A stretch of 64,000 nt of DNA, taken from positions 1 to 64,000 of the forward strand of contig JAEOTO010000011.1 of NCBI GenBank assembly GCA_016839805.1, given 5' to 3'. This DNA comes from Candidatus Hermodarchaeota archaeon (GTDB lineage: Archaea; Asgardarchaeota; Hermodarchaeia; Hermodarchaeales; Hermodarchaeaceae). Shown here piece by piece: positions 1 to 9,359 of the stretch. Under the pieces are notes generated by a model that searched no databases, was not told where the DNA came from, and saw nothing but the letters and a program-made list of their open reading frames with translations. The position numbers were made by a program, and so were the translations under genes. Each line of letters opens with the position of its first letter. Position 1 is the stretch's first letter.

Positions 1-1579
1 GTACGCTGCTGAGTCCCACGCCGACGTGGTAGCTGTTATTCCACACGACCTCACAGCGCATTGTAACATTAGTTATCAGGTATGTATTGGGTGTGAAAGA
101 TGGAAAGGTCAGTAATCCAGCAACTGGAGTTTGAAACCATTCAGCAAGCGAAGTTCCCATTTCATCATAGGGATTAAACCGCCCTTCTCCATCCGTGTCG
201 GTCGTTACCTGAGCAGTGACATACAGTAAGTCCGTGATATTCACCTCGTCACCGGTCACATCCGTCGCCCCTCGCCAAATAGCAGGGGTTTGTACATAGT
301 TTGAGTCTGTGGAAATAACCCGCCAAAGTGTCCCATTACCTGCACCACCTGGCTCATCAATGAATAACCAACCAGGAGTTGAGCTGCTATCTTGAACTTG
401 ATAATTAATTGCTGGAATGAAAGTCGAACCGTTATACAAAAATTGCACAGTCCAATAGGATGGAAGAGAAAAGTTGAGGATTCGACTATTCGAGTCAGCA
501 CCCACATTAGGAAATGTAACAGAGGCGGTAATATTCCAGTTTGCTAAAGCAAGCTGATAATTTGTGAGAAATGCTGTTGTCCCGATAAAAGTTTGGTTAA
601 AAATCGCAAGATATGTGAAGTTTAAGGTGATAGGCCACGTTGCTGAAATGTCGAAAAATACCGAACTACTTGGCTCCGTGAATGTACTTTCCCACCATCC
701 GGAATTAGTTCCCATGTCATTAACTGATGAACCGTTAATTCTCAAATCAATCTGTTGCGGAGTTGGAAATTGACCGAGAGGTAAAATCGTAATATTCATC
801 ATACAATCATAGCCGGAAGTATGAACTGGTCCAAGCCAAACATAGCCATTATCAGGGGGCGATAACGCATCATCCCTAAAGCCCCAAGCAGCTTGAGCAC
901 TACCCTGGTTTTCCCAGTTGACAAAGAATGTATTGTCATAGGTATTGCTAGTATTCAAAAAAATGGGTGATGAAAAAGTGTGATTAATCCAACTTATCCC
1001 AGCAGAAACAAACTCAACATCTTCTGGGAGTAAATATAATTTCGTCTCGGGTCTTGGTGTTCCTGATGAATCTGTAGCATTGTATATCCAGATACGCGCA
1101 TCCGGTCCTGGACGAACTAAATTTCTATTAATATATGATTGAAGGCTGTGTAAATAGCAGCTATTTGTTAGTTTAAAGCTCATGTAGGGTTCTTGTGAGA
1201 ATGGAGGATATCCCTCAACTGATGTTTGATTTGTTTCAATATCGAGAATAACCGGATATGTTGCCGTGACATCATCTAAACTTACGTTCAGATAGGTTTG
1301 CCAATTACTAGGGTTTTGAATTGTGAAATCGGCAGCGTCGGTTGTTTCAGTTTTTGCGCTAGCCGTTTTATTGTATCGGGCAAATACCTCGGTTGAGTCG
1401 CCTGAACCGGTATATTGGCCGACAGGGTTTCCTCCACCGTAGGGAGGAATGGGTTTGCTATCGTTGGGCATTTTATTGGATAATGCTGCTGTGGGGATTT
1501 GTGAATATGGCAGATTAATTAGAAGAGGAAGGAGTAGGACGACGATGAGGGTCACTCTTCTCCAATGACGTCGTGCCAC
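1..1579 (-). CDS. Large secreted/cell-surface protein, 3' end beyond the window
   Basis: I translated this frame by hand: it is open from the window edge to a stop complement near 1721-1723. The most likely start is the GTG at 1579, giving a positively charged N-terminus followed by a hydrophobic segment rich in V and L, which is a signal peptide or anchor. A TATA-like ATCATATAC lies about 25 bases upstream of that GTG. GTG at 1696 or 1555 are alternatives. At least 526 codons are present. The exported part is rich in Asn, Thr, Ser and aromatics with many N-x-S/T sequons, in keeping with N-glycosylation by the AglB enzyme encoded at 41.5-44.6 kb. I recognise no catalytic motif and no named family; a surface or S-layer-like beta protein is the best guess. 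It has no clear operon partner. Confidence 0.7.
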   Translation of the reverse strand, partial: MARRHWRRVTLIVVLLLPLLINLPYSQIPTAALSNKMPNDSKPIPPYGGGNPVGQYTGSGDSTEVFARYNKTASAKTETTDAADFTIQNPSNWQTYLNVSLDDVTATYPVILDIETNQTSVEGYPPFSQEPYMSFKLTNSCYLHSLQSYINRNLVRPGPDARIWIYNATDSSGTPRPETKLYLLPEDVEFVSAGISWINHTFSSPIFLNTSNTYDNTFFVNWENQGSAQAAWGFRDDALSPPDNGYVWLGPVHTSGYDCMMNITILPLGQFPTPQQIDLRINGSSVNDMGTNSGWWESTFTEPSSSVFFDISATWPITLNFTYLAIFNQTFIGTTAFLTNYQLALANWNITASVTFPNVGADSNSRILNFSLPSYWTVQFLYNGSTFIPAINYQVQDSSSTPGWLFIDEPGGAGNGTLWRVISTDSNYVQTPAIWRGATDVTGDEVNITDLLYVTAQVTTDTDGEGRFNPYDEMGTSLAEWFQTPVAGLLTFPSFTPNTYLITNVTMRCEVVWNNSYHVGVGLSSV

Positions 1580-1785
1580 AGCCAGTTCACCAAGTAGCGT
1601 ATATGATACCCGCTTCTGCAATACGATGAGTGGAGGAGAACTTTTAGTTCTTTCTTTAAGCAAAAGCTTGTCCAAAGGCTCCTGCGATTTTCGCACAGCG
1701 AAAATTGGAATTAAGTCGGGTTATCGGTTGAGTCACAGCTAAATAGGTATGGAAGGGTACAAACGGCAAGCAGAAGGGTTGTGCT

Positions 1786-2127
1786 GTGATTACCTTTGAT
1801 GACTTTAAGAAGTTAGATTTTCGCGTTGCAACGATTGTTGAATCTGAGCCGGTTCCTGGAACGAAGAATTTACTCAAACTCCAAATCGATCTTGGTGAGT
1901 TAGGGAAACGCCAGATTGTAACGGGGCTAGCTCAATATTATTCAGCAGAATCGCTGTTGGGTCGACAACTGGTGGTGTTAGTGAACTTGAAATCTGCGGT
2001 GTTTCGTGGCGAGAAATCTGAAGGTATGTTACTTGCTGCAGAAGTTGGAAAACAAGGGGATCCTGACTATCAAGTAGTATTAGTTATACCAGAACGGGAG
2101 CTACCTCCTGGGACTCCTGTGCACTAG
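1786..2127 (+). CDS. EMAP/MetG C-terminal type tRNA-binding domain protein
   Basis: This is a 113-residue free-standing OB-fold protein of the EMAPII / MetRS C-terminal / CsaA type. The N-terminal DFRVATIV segment (about residues 11-18) and the later FRGEKSEGMLLAAE segment (about 72-85) are the family hallmarks. In archaea this domain often exists as a separate polypeptide that binds tRNA and can dock onto methionyl-tRNA synthetase; in bacteria the same fold makes CsaA. The start is GTG at 1786; no ATG fits. The gene is divergent from the secreted protein and convergent with the PAC2 gene. Identification of the domain is firm; the exact partner is inferred. Confidence 0.85.
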   Translation: MITFDDFKKLDFRVATIVESEPVPGTKNLLKLQIDLGELGKRQIVTGLAQYYSAESLLGRQLVVLVNLKSAVFRGEKSEGMLLAAEVGKQGDPDYQVVLVIPERELPPGTPVH

Positions 2128-2159
2128 CTTTTACGCTTAGCCACAATCATTCCATGTGA

Positions 2160-2942
2160 TTAGACGAACATGCCGCCTGCACCGTGATCATTTTCACGTT
2201 CTTGCTGGCGCTCAAGAAGCTGCTTGATTTCTTTTTCTATAATTTCGGCATCGGCCATGAGTTCCCCGGTGCTGATTTCGAGGTCGAAAAGCTTATTGAA
2301 AACTTCAATGGCGACGCTGGCTGCACGTGGATCTGGGCGGCCTCGTTCGGCATAGGGTAGAATGGTAAGTGCTGGAAAGTTCCGAATCTCATAATTAGCA
2401 AGTAGCAGAGCCAATGGACCATAGATTCCTCGTCCTTCTCCTAGGACTGGCAATTCGAATTTTTGAGCGGTTTCACGGTAAGCGACGGTATACGCAGTTC
2501 GATAGCGCTCCTCACCTTCTGCGAATTGTATATCAAGGCCTCCCCAAAGAATTGCTTCTTTGAACTCCTCTTTTACAGACCATTCGGCAATGGCTTCGGT
2601 AAAGGGCGCCCATTCGGCGCGATGTGGTTGAAGTCGTGTAAACAAGAGGATGAAGCGGTTATCATACTCATAGAGCTCAATAGGCATTAGCAGGCGGTCG
2701 CCACCAATGAACACGTGGGGAGGAACAAGTGGACTCATGATACATCCTATAGAGCGGGTATTTTTTTGAGCGACGAGATGACGCAGTACAATGTAACCGG
2801 TTTCACCTAAAGCGCTATGAAACCCAGTAACAAGTACTTTACCTTTCAGCTTTACATCAGGATCTCGTAGAATTATTTGAATTTCATCTGCGTATTCCAT
2901 TGAATTCGCCATTCTATCGTATTGGCTGTAGCTGAATGACAC
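2160..2942 (-). CDS. PAC2 family protein (proteasome assembly chaperone-like)
   Basis: This 260-residue protein has the PAC2 fold pattern: an early VLVTGFHSALGETGYIVLRHLV segment, then PLVPPHVFIGG, a GEGRGIYGPLALLLA helix and a C-terminal charged coil. Archaeal PAC2 proteins (PbaB and relatives) act in proteasome assembly or as tetrameric chaperones. In many archaea a PAC2 gene sits directly after nop10; here nop10 (41.4 kb) is instead followed by convergent aglB, and this PAC2 gene is far away. The start ATG at 2942 is used because hydrophilic sequence precedes the first core strand. The substrate is unknown. Confidence 0.8.
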   Translation of the reverse strand: MSFSYSQYDRMANSMEYADEIQIILRDPDVKLKGKVLVTGFHSALGETGYIVLRHLVAQKNTRSIGCIMSPLVPPHVFIGGDRLLMPIELYEYDNRFILLFTRLQPHRAEWAPFTEAIAEWSVKEEFKEAILWGGLDIQFAEGEERYRTAYTVAYRETAQKFELPVLGEGRGIYGPLALLLANYEIRNFPALTILPYAERGRPDPRAASVAIEVFNKLFDLEISTGELMADAEIIEKEIKQLLERQQERENDHGAGGMFV

Positions 2943-3043
2943 TGCGTTTTAAGTATTTTGAAGAACTCACCGCCTTTCAATTCTGAGATTTATCGACACC
3001 CCCCCACCAGACGTAAAAAAGACCAACGAAGTCTTAACAAGGG

Positions 3044-4353
3044 ATGCGACCACTAATCCAATACCGGAAAATTCGTATTTCACCTACTCCACAACAAGAA
3101 CATGTCTTATGGGTCCTATCCGAGAAATGTCGCCTTATCTACAACTTTGCCCTAGCTGAGCGACAACAACACTGGAAGGAAAACCATCTAAATCACGAAC
3201 TTTCATCACCTACACAAAGCAACAGAACGATTTACCTGCCATAAAAGCGCGTTTTCCCGATTACACTTGGGTCTATTCTAAAGTTCTACAAATGGTTTTA
3301 CGACGTCTAGATGCTGACTACAAATCTTTCTTTGCTCTTTGGAAAAAGGGTGATCAACGCGCGCGTCCACCCCGATTCAAAGGTAAGCAGCACTTCACCA
3401 CTCTCCACTATAATCAATCAGGCTTCATCATTGACACCAGTAACAAGACGATCAACTTTTCTCACAAACACCCCTCAGGAATAAAACTCCAATTCGAACT
3501 GCCTTGGTTGCCACCAATCACAGGCAGAGTAAAACAAGTGGAAATCTTTCAGGACCGACAATGTCGATGGTTCATAAATCTCATCATTGATGAAAACGCT
3601 CCCGAATATATTGATAACGGTCTATACCAGGCTATTGACTTAGGTGTCTTAAACATAATCACCGGGGTCAATATGCATGGAAAGTTCATCCAGATTCAGA
3701 ATCGTAGACCTGATATCTATTGGCAAAAGAAAATCCAGGAAGTTCAATCTAAACGCGATCATTGCAAGAAATATAGTAAAAAATGGCACAGATATACAGC
3801 CAAATTGCAGAAGATGCAATCTAAACTGACCAATCAGCTCCGTGACTTTCAACACAAAATCGCAAAGTGCGTGGTAGAGAACACCCGCGCTAACACAATT
3901 GCACTCGGTGCCCTAAACATCAAAACTATGGCGCAAAAGAAGAATCCAACTAATAATCCTCAACAAACAAAGACCAAAAAAACCTTGAACCGATCGTTAC
4001 AAAGTACTGGTTTTTTGGGGCGCTTTGCCGATTTCTTAACCTACAAAGCATGCAAAGTAGGGAAAAGAGTTGTAAGAATTGACGAAGCATACACCACCCA
4101 AACTTGTTGTGTTTGTGGCAATGTCCAGCGCCGGAAACTTTCAGAACGTTATGTTATATGCGATTGTGGAAACCCCCTTGACCGCGACCAAAACGCCGCA
4201 GTCAATATCATGGTCCGGTTCCTATCGCAGCAACCCCCTGTGAACGGGGAGCCATTACAAGCCTTCTTGAATGGCTTATATCGACACACAGCCCTGCCCT
4301 ACCTCCCCTGGGTAGTGGACTCGATAAAAACATCTGTAGCAATACGGAGGTAG
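3044..4353 (+). pseudogene. tnpB: IS605/IS1341-type TnpB, broken by a frameshift
   Basis: Two overlapping reading frames make up one TnpB. The N-terminal part (from ATG 3044) has the usual KIRISPTPQQ opening; about 3190-3210 the reading must shift to the other frame, where TKQQNDLPAIK continues the family pattern and runs to 4353. RuvC-I Asp is in AIDLGVLNI, the zinc ribbon is CCVCG...CDCG, and RuvC-III Asp is in DRDQNAAVNI. The usual RuvC-II Glu position reads IALGALNI, without Glu. TnpB is an RNA-guided nuclease carried by IS200/IS605 elements. No tnpA is nearby. A programmed frameshift cannot be ruled out but I see no slippery heptamer, so it is called a pseudogene. Confidence 0.8.
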
Positions 4354-4502
4354 TTCACCGATTCTTCCCTGATAAGAGAAAAATCGCCATCTTTCTACAG
4401 GGTATTCCTTTGCTTCGAAATACATTTATGAGGTTAGGTCCGCAAATCGTGGTTATCAATCCGCTAATGCAGACATGAGTAACGTAGGAGAATCGTGAAA
4501 TT

Positions 4503-5762
4503 TTGACTGAACTCCATTTTCTGGGTGGCTGTAAAACCATCGGTAGTTCTGCATATCTCGTTAAAGAGGATAATACCTCAATCCTGCTGGATTTTGGGGC
4601 TTCCTTTAATGGTCACCCCACCTTTCCCCAAATGAGTAGACCTCCCAATCTCACAGTTGCCCTTAGCCATGCTCATCTCGACCACAGTGGTGGTCTTCCC
4701 CTCTTATTCGCAAGTAGCTCAGCACCGGTCTACATGACTGCCATTACACGTGATTTGATTCGGATTTTGCTTAAAGATATGTTGCGGTTAAGCAACTACT
4801 TCCTTCCCTATGAAAAACTTGAAGTAGATCGCCTATTCCGACGAATCAAAATTGTAGACTACAAAGAGCCAATTGAGGTTGGTCAGGATATCACCATAAC
4901 TCTTCATGATGCAGGACATATTCCTGGTAGCGCAGCAATCCAAGTTCAAACCCCAACGCATGATATTCTCTACACAGGTGATATTAACACAATTGACACT
5001 CAACTCTTGAAAGCTGCCCGGCATCCCACGTCATCGGACACATTAATCATGGAAAGTACCTACGCACTCACAGCGCATAAAAGTCGAAACGAAATCGAAG
5101 AGGAATTTATTGAAACCACTGAAACGATCATCGATAATGATGGAATAGTACTTGTACCAGCTTTTGCTGTCGCACGAGCACAGGAAATTCTTTGTATCCT
5201 TAAACGCTACAAAGTCTCTTATCCTATCTATATGGATGGAATGGCGCGAGAAGCGGCTCGAATCTTTCTCCGTCATCCTAAGTTCTTCCGAAATTACAGA
5301 CTGCTCAAGAGTGCTTTACGGAACACACAGTGGGTACAAAATCGTCGACAACGTGAACGAATCACCAAGAATCCCGGGCTAGTTGTCGCTCCTGCTGGAA
5401 TGTTACGGGGAGGAACAGCAGCCATGTATCTTAGTCAAATCATGCATAATCCCAAAAATGCTGTACTCTTAGTGGGTTATCAAATCCCTGGCACCCCTGG
5501 ACGGGATCTCCTCGAAAACGGCTCATTCGATGATGGAAGTGGACCCAAACGTGTAAAAGCGAAATTCGAACTCTTTGATTTCTCCTCCCATGCTGGGAAA
5601 AACCAGTTACTAGAACTAGGGCGCTCATTTTCGAATGCTACCGAAGTTTTTACCGTACACGGTGAAGCTGAAGCTTGTGAGTCTCTGGCCAAGGACTTGC
5701 ATAAACAGTATAGCATAAATGCCCGTGTTGCTGAGACAGGACAAAGGCTCGAACTATCATAA
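4503..5762 (+). CDS. Metallo-beta-lactamase/beta-CASP ribonuclease (archaeal CPSF-like)
   Basis: This 419-residue protein has the metallo-beta-lactamase core with motif HAHLDH at residues 56-61, DAGHIPGS, LYTGDIN and ESTYA, then a beta-CASP insert with VPAFAVARAQE, and a late histidine in DFSSHAGK. It lacks N-terminal KH domains, so it corresponds to the short archaeal CPSF2/RNase J-like group that cleaves or trims RNA. The start is TTG at 4503, which puts the first beta-strand TELHFLGGC immediately at the N-terminus as in relatives. The presenilin-like gene follows with a 13-base gap, suggesting cotranscription. The precise RNA substrate is unknown. Confidence 0.85.
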   Translation: MTELHFLGGCKTIGSSAYLVKEDNTSILLDFGASFNGHPTFPQMSRPPNLTVALSHAHLDHSGGLPLLFASSSAPVYMTAITRDLIRILLKDMLRLSNYFLPYEKLEVDRLFRRIKIVDYKEPIEVGQDITITLHDAGHIPGSAAIQVQTPTHDILYTGDINTIDTQLLKAARHPTSSDTLIMESTYALTAHKSRNEIEEEFIETTETIIDNDGIVLVPAFAVARAQEILCILKRYKVSYPIYMDGMAREAARIFLRHPKFFRNYRLLKSALRNTQWVQNRRQRERITKNPGLVVAPAGMLRGGTAAMYLSQIMHNPKNAVLLVGYQIPGTPGRDLLENGSFDDGSGPKRVKAKFELFDFSSHAGKNQLLELGRSFSNATEVFTVHGEAEACESLAKDLHKQYSINARVAETGQRLELS

Positions 5763-5775
5763 AAATGGTGAAAAA

Positions 5776-6654
5776 ATGATGGCTGATGAATTACCTGTTA
5801 TATCCGGGGCTCGCAGTACCATTATCGCCAATCTCATCACGTCGATGATTGCAGCGGGGCTTTTAGGTATTATCGTTGCTTTGGCTGGTGTTCGATTTTA
5901 CGCTGAACCCATCCCTGAATCAGCTTTTGGTCCTTTAGCTGGGATTGCAAACGCCATCCTTTTTGTCGTGCTCGCAACAGTCGGTGCAACTATGGTAGTG
6001 CTCCTACTGAAATATGGAAAAGAACACATTCTCAAATACATCTTAATAATTGCATTTGGCTTCATCAGTATCGTTATTGTCATTTATTTTGGCTACATGT
6101 TCTTCCTTGTCTTCCAATTTGTCGATCCAATTCTTGCAGCCTTCATCATTATCGCCTTCATTATGACTGCTGGATTGGCATTCGTCATGGTAGATTCTGA
6201 AAATCGGATAAAGAATGGAGGGTTGTTGATATTTGGGGGTGCCGTGGGAGCCTTTTTGGGAGTAGTTCTGCCTGTATGGACGAGTGTGCTACTACTCGTC
6301 GGATTGGCCATTTACGATTATTTCTCAGTGAAAAGAGGTCCAATTCGCAAAATCGTGGAACTCACAGAAGATGATCCTGACAAACTTACAGCCCTCGCTG
6401 TGTCTACCTCTGAATGGGATATTGGCCTCGGAGATGTGGCATTTTATGGAATGATTACCGTTCTCGCCATTGTCAATTACGGCATGCTTACCGCGTTGTT
6501 AGCCGTCATCGGCGTTATCAGCGGATTTTTAATCACCCTAAAAATGCTTGAAAAACGAGGAGTAATGGCTGGGCTTCCCATCCCAATTGGACTGGGACTG
6601 CTAGGATTTGCCATTGGCATACTGGTAACTTTCTTCTTCCCATTTGTGCCCTAA
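5776..6654 (+). CDS. Presenilin-like intramembrane aspartyl protease (A22 family)
   Basis: This is a 292-residue multi-pass membrane protein with about nine hydrophobic segments. Two signature motifs of presenilin/signal peptide peptidase enzymes are visible: an Asp after Tyr in AIYDYFSVK (about D181) and the GLGD motif in WDIGLGDVAFYGM (about D220). A Pro-rich LPIPIG near the C-terminus takes the place of the PAL motif. These enzymes cleave transmembrane helices inside the membrane. ATG 5776 is chosen over the longer frame at 5719 because GGTGA lies just upstream and the longer version overlaps the nuclease gene. The substrate is unknown. Confidence 0.85.
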   Translation: MMADELPVISGARSTIIANLITSMIAAGLLGIIVALAGVRFYAEPIPESAFGPLAGIANAILFVVLATVGATMVVLLLKYGKEHILKYILIIAFGFISIVIVIYFGYMFFLVFQFVDPILAAFIIIAFIMTAGLAFVMVDSENRIKNGGLLIFGGAVGAFLGVVLPVWTSVLLLVGLAIYDYFSVKRGPIRKIVELTEDDPDKLTALAVSTSEWDIGLGDVAFYGMITVLAIVNYGMLTALLAVIGVISGFLITLKMLEKRGVMAGLPIPIGLGLLGFAIGILVTFFFPFVP

Positions 6655-6684
6655 TCATGTCAGACAAAAGAAAGGCTTGATTGC

Positions 6685-6879
6685 TCAAACATCGATAATG
6701 GGAACTTTTATTCCTGCTAAAAGGCGTTCTGCTGTGCCTGGGTCGGTTTTGAATGTGTAGAGGTGACTAGGGGTTCGCAACTTTAATTTGACCAAGTCAC
6801 GAAGTCGTTTCACGCGACATTCACTAGCACGTTCAACAATTTCTAAGAATTCTTCCTCGCTTTGAATTTCTCGTGGCAT
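6685..6879 (-). CDS. rpl38e: Ribosomal protein eL38
   Basis: The 64-residue protein beginning MPREIQSEEEF has the eL38 pattern: an N-terminal acidic stretch, RASECRVKRLRDLVKLKLRTPSHLYTF (the K-x-K-x-R-x-x-x-x-LYTF core) and a C-terminal helix with EKAE-like spacing. It is a component of the large ribosomal subunit shared with eukaryotes and found in archaea chiefly in TACK and Asgard groups. Start ATG 6879 is preferred to 6888 because GGTGG sits at the right distance. It is convergent with the presenilin-like gene and lies close to tRNA-Glu and eL40, so this is a small translation cluster. Confidence 0.8.
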   Translation of the reverse strand: MPREIQSEEEFLEIVERASECRVKRLRDLVKLKLRTPSHLYTFKTDPGTAERLLAGIKVPIIDV

Positions 6880-6985
6880 CTTTTTCATCCACCAGGCGAT
6901 TGGCTACGAGGCTAAATTCCGACTTAAAAGCATTGTGATGGTCCGGCAATCTACTGATTCAATTTTCTCTGTTACCTTGAGGGTG

Positions 6986-7093
6986 TGGTGGGCCGGGCGT
7001 GAATTGAACACGCGACCTCCGCCGTTTCCTCGTATCCTACCAATGGGAGCGGGATTCAGTGAGAGCGGCGTCATACCACTAGACTACCGGCCC
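6986..7093 (-). tRNA. tRNA-Glu (CUC) with one intron
   Basis: On the minus strand the acceptor strand GGGCCGG (7093-7087) pairs with CCGGCCC (6996-6990), followed by discriminator A and an encoded CCA. The anticodon stem CGCCG/CGGCG flanks a loop CTCTCA-A with anticodon CTC at 7063-7061. A T-arm GCGTG-TTCAATT-CACGC is complete. A 34-base intron (about 7059-7026) sits after position 37, the canonical archaeal site; inside it ATCC and GGAT can pair, as an inner stem of a relaxed bulge-helix-bulge would. The gene overlaps no real CDS; an antisense open frame across it is a shadow. Confidence 0.93.
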
Positions 7094-7107
7094 AACGAGG
7101 TATACGT

Positions 7108-7269
7108 CTACTTCGAGATCTCGCGTCGTTTCGGTCGCAGATTTTTGCGTCGACACCGGCGACACTTCGTAGCCTTAAAGGGGTTTTTTGCTCCACAATC
7201 ACGACAAATAGTAACATAGAGGAGATGACGTAGGGCAATACGACGTTTTTCGGGATCAGCGACAGGCAT
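7108..7269 (-). CDS. rpl40e: Ribosomal protein eL40
   Basis: A 53-codon gene, too small for ordinary ORF calling, was read directly. The protein starts MPVADPEKRRIALRH and has the zinc ribbon ICRDCGAKNPFKATKCRRC, with four cysteines in two CxxC pairs, and a basic C-terminus. This matches archaeal eL40, a large-subunit ribosomal protein that in eukaryotes is fused to ubiquitin. It lies between sucD and the tRNA-Glu gene on the same strand. Start ATG 7269 is preceded by GGTGA. Confidence 0.93.
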   Translation of the reverse strand: MPVADPEKRRIALRHLLYVTICRDCGAKNPFKATKCRRCRRKNLRPKRREISK

Positions 7270-7327
7270 CGTGTTCACCTAATGCGGGTGCGCTTGCAAT
7301 TGGTGCCTTATTAAAATATCGCGTGAA

Positions 7328-8197
7328 TTAGAGTATCTTTTGTAAGGCTTCATCAACATCAATGGGTCGATCAATGACGGTTGCTCCGGCGTTTCGGAGG
7401 GCTTTGATTTTTCCATCAGCAGTACCTGTTTGTCCACTAACAATTGCCCCTGCATGACCCATCCGTTTGCCTTTAGGTGCAGTACGTCCTGCAATGTATG
7501 CAATTACGGGTTTTGAAATATGCTTCTTGATAAAAGTGGCTGCTGCTTCTTCGGCACTTCCACCAATTTCTCCGATTAATACGGTAGCATCAGTCCCCTC
7601 ATCGGCTTCAAAGAGTTTGAGAGCGTCTACAAAAGACATTCCCACAATGGGATCGCCACCAATTCCGAGGGCCGTAGATTGGCCAAACCCTGCCTCCGTT
7701 AAACTCGCTGCTACCTCATAGGTGAGTGTGCCACTCCGTGAAATGAGTCCCACTCGCCCGGGTTTGAAAACGTGGGCCGGCATGATGCCAAGTTTACATT
7801 GCCCTGGTGTTATAATACCGGGGGTGTTAGGACCAACGATATAGCTGCCTTGGCGGCGAGCAAGCTCAACGAAACGCATCTCGTCATGAACCGGAATATG
7901 CTCTGTGATCAAGCTTACGACCTTAAGCCCAGCATCTAAGGCTTCATAAGTTGCATCTGCCGCAAACCGGGCTGGCACGAATATGATGGAGGCATTAATT
8001 TCTGGAAACTGCTTCTTTGCTTCGACAACACTGTCAAACACAGGAATTCCTTCAACTTCTTGCCCACTCTTCCCTGGCGTGGTACCCGCAAGAATAGCTG
8101 TTCCATAATCTAACATTGCCTTAGTGTGAAAGTGCCCCTCTCGACCGGTTATCCCTTGAACGATTACTTTGGTTGTCTTATCAACTAGAATTGTCAT
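7328..8197 (-). CDS. sucD: Succinyl-CoA (ADP-forming) synthetase alpha subunit
   Basis: This 289-residue protein has the CoA-binding Rossmann domain at the N-terminus ([21 protein letters not shown]), the ligase domain, and the phosphorylated active-site histidine in [11 protein letters not shown] (about residue 247). It forms the alpha half of succinyl-CoA synthetase, making ATP or GTP from succinyl-CoA or running in reverse. It follows sucC with only two bases between the genes, so the pair is one transcription unit. Full length for the family. It could use other acyl-CoAs, but the sequence pattern is typical SucD. Confidence 0.93.
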   Translation of the reverse strand: MTILVDKTTKVIVQGITGREGHFHTKAMLDYGTAILAGTTPGKSGQEVEGIPVFDSVVEAKKQFPEINASIIFVPARFAADATYEALDAGLKVVSLITEHIPVHDEMRFVELARRQGSYIVGPNTPGIITPGQCKLGIMPAHVFKPGRVGLISRSGTLTYEVAASLTEAGFGQSTALGIGGDPIVGMSFVDALKLFEADEGTDATVLIGEIGGSAEEAAATFIKKHISKPVIAYIAGRTAPKGKRMGHAGAIVSGQTGTADGKIKALRNAGATVIDRPIDVDEALQKIL

Positions 8198-8199
8198 TG

Positions 8200-9345
8200 T
8201 TATTCTCTCTTCGTTACTTGTTCGACAACACGTTTCGCAGCAGCATCCATCGAATTGAGGAATGGAATCTTAGCGGCTGCAAGGATTTCTGCCCCTTCTT
8301 TTTCCCGTGTTCCAATCATTCGAATAACGATTGGAACATCTCGGGGCAGAGTTTTTTGAGCATCAATAATACCTCGGGCCATTTCATCGCAACGTGTAAT
8401 ACCACCAAGAATGTTGATGAAAACAGCTTCAACATCAGGGTGGGATAATACAATCTCAAGGGCATTACACATTCGATCCGCCGTTGCCCCGCCACCCACA
8501 TCAAGAAAGTTAGCCGGAGCGCCACCGTAATATTTGACCGCATCCATCGTGGCCATTACTAGACCGGCACCATTACCAATAATCCCAATGTTGCCCTCTA
8601 ATTCCACGTACGTCATTCCAAGTTCGTGCGCTTGTTGTTCAAGTTTGGTTTTTTCTGAAATCCCTGCACCAACACGTTCCAGCAGAGCCTGATGACGAAA
8701 CAGTGAGTTATCATCGACGTTGAGTCGTGCATCAGCTGCAATGAATTTTCCATCAGGGGTGACAATAAGGGGGTTAATCTCGGTGAGTTCTGCGTCATTT
8801 TCAATGAAGACCTGCCAAAGCCGTAACAGAAGTCCTGCCACCTGTAATATTGTCTTACCTTCAAACCCAGCGTTTTTTGCTAGTTGTCGTGCTTCGAAAT
8901 CACGTAAGCCCAAGATTGGATCTATCAAAGCGCGAGCAATTTTCTCTGGATATTTCTCTGCCACCTGTTCAATATCGACCCCACCCATTGCACTACAAAT
9001 TGCTACAGGCTTTCTTTTGCTACGATCGATTGTTATTCCCAGATAGATTTCTTGTTTAATCTCAAGTCGTTGTTCGATGAGTACACGTCGAACCTGATGA
9101 TCATGAATTGTCATCTTTAAAATTTCAGCCGCAGTTTCTCTCGCAGCTTCAGGTGTATCGGCAAATTTGATGCCACCAGCTTTTCCTCGTCCACCCGCAA
9201 GTATCTGGGCTTTAATCACCACGGGACAGGCGAGATCTCCCGTGATTTTTGCTGCCTCTTGTGCAGTGGATGCCAGTCCGGAGGGTGGAAGGGGTAAACC
9301 AACCTTGCGAAATGCCTCTTTTGCTTCGTATTCAAAGAGCCGCAT
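8200..9345 (-). CDS. sucC: Succinyl-CoA (ADP-forming) synthetase beta subunit
   Basis: This 381-residue protein has the ATP-grasp fold: [18 protein letters not shown] at the N-terminus, [17 protein letters not shown] for nucleotide binding, TEINPLIV, and the C-terminal ligase domain with [12 protein letters not shown] and LDVGGGA. It provides the nucleotide-binding half of the enzyme whose alpha subunit follows two bases downstream. The upstream Lrp-type regulator gene ends 14 bases before, on the same strand, and could belong to the same unit. Length is normal and all landmark motifs are present. Confidence 0.94.
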   Translation of the reverse strand: MRLFEYEAKEAFRKVGLPLPPSGLASTAQEAAKITGDLACPVVIKAQILAGGRGKAGGIKFADTPEAARETAAEILKMTIHDHQVRRVLIEQRLEIKQEIYLGITIDRSKRKPVAICSAMGGVDIEQVAEKYPEKIARALIDPILGLRDFEARQLAKNAGFEGKTILQVAGLLLRLWQVFIENDAELTEINPLIVTPDGKFIAADARLNVDDNSLFRHQALLERVGAGISEKTKLEQQAHELGMTYVELEGNIGIIGNGAGLVMATMDAVKYYGGAPANFLDVGGGATADRMCNALEIVLSHPDVEAVFINILGGITRCDEMARGIIDAQKTLPRDVPIVIRMIGTREKEGAEILAAAKIPFLNSMDAAAKRVVEQVTKRE

Positions 9346-9359
9346 GAAAAGTTCCTCCC

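Noticed and set aside
6935-7219. Open frame on the plus strand of 94 codons
   Set aside because: It is antisense to tRNA-Glu and eL40, both of which are certain.
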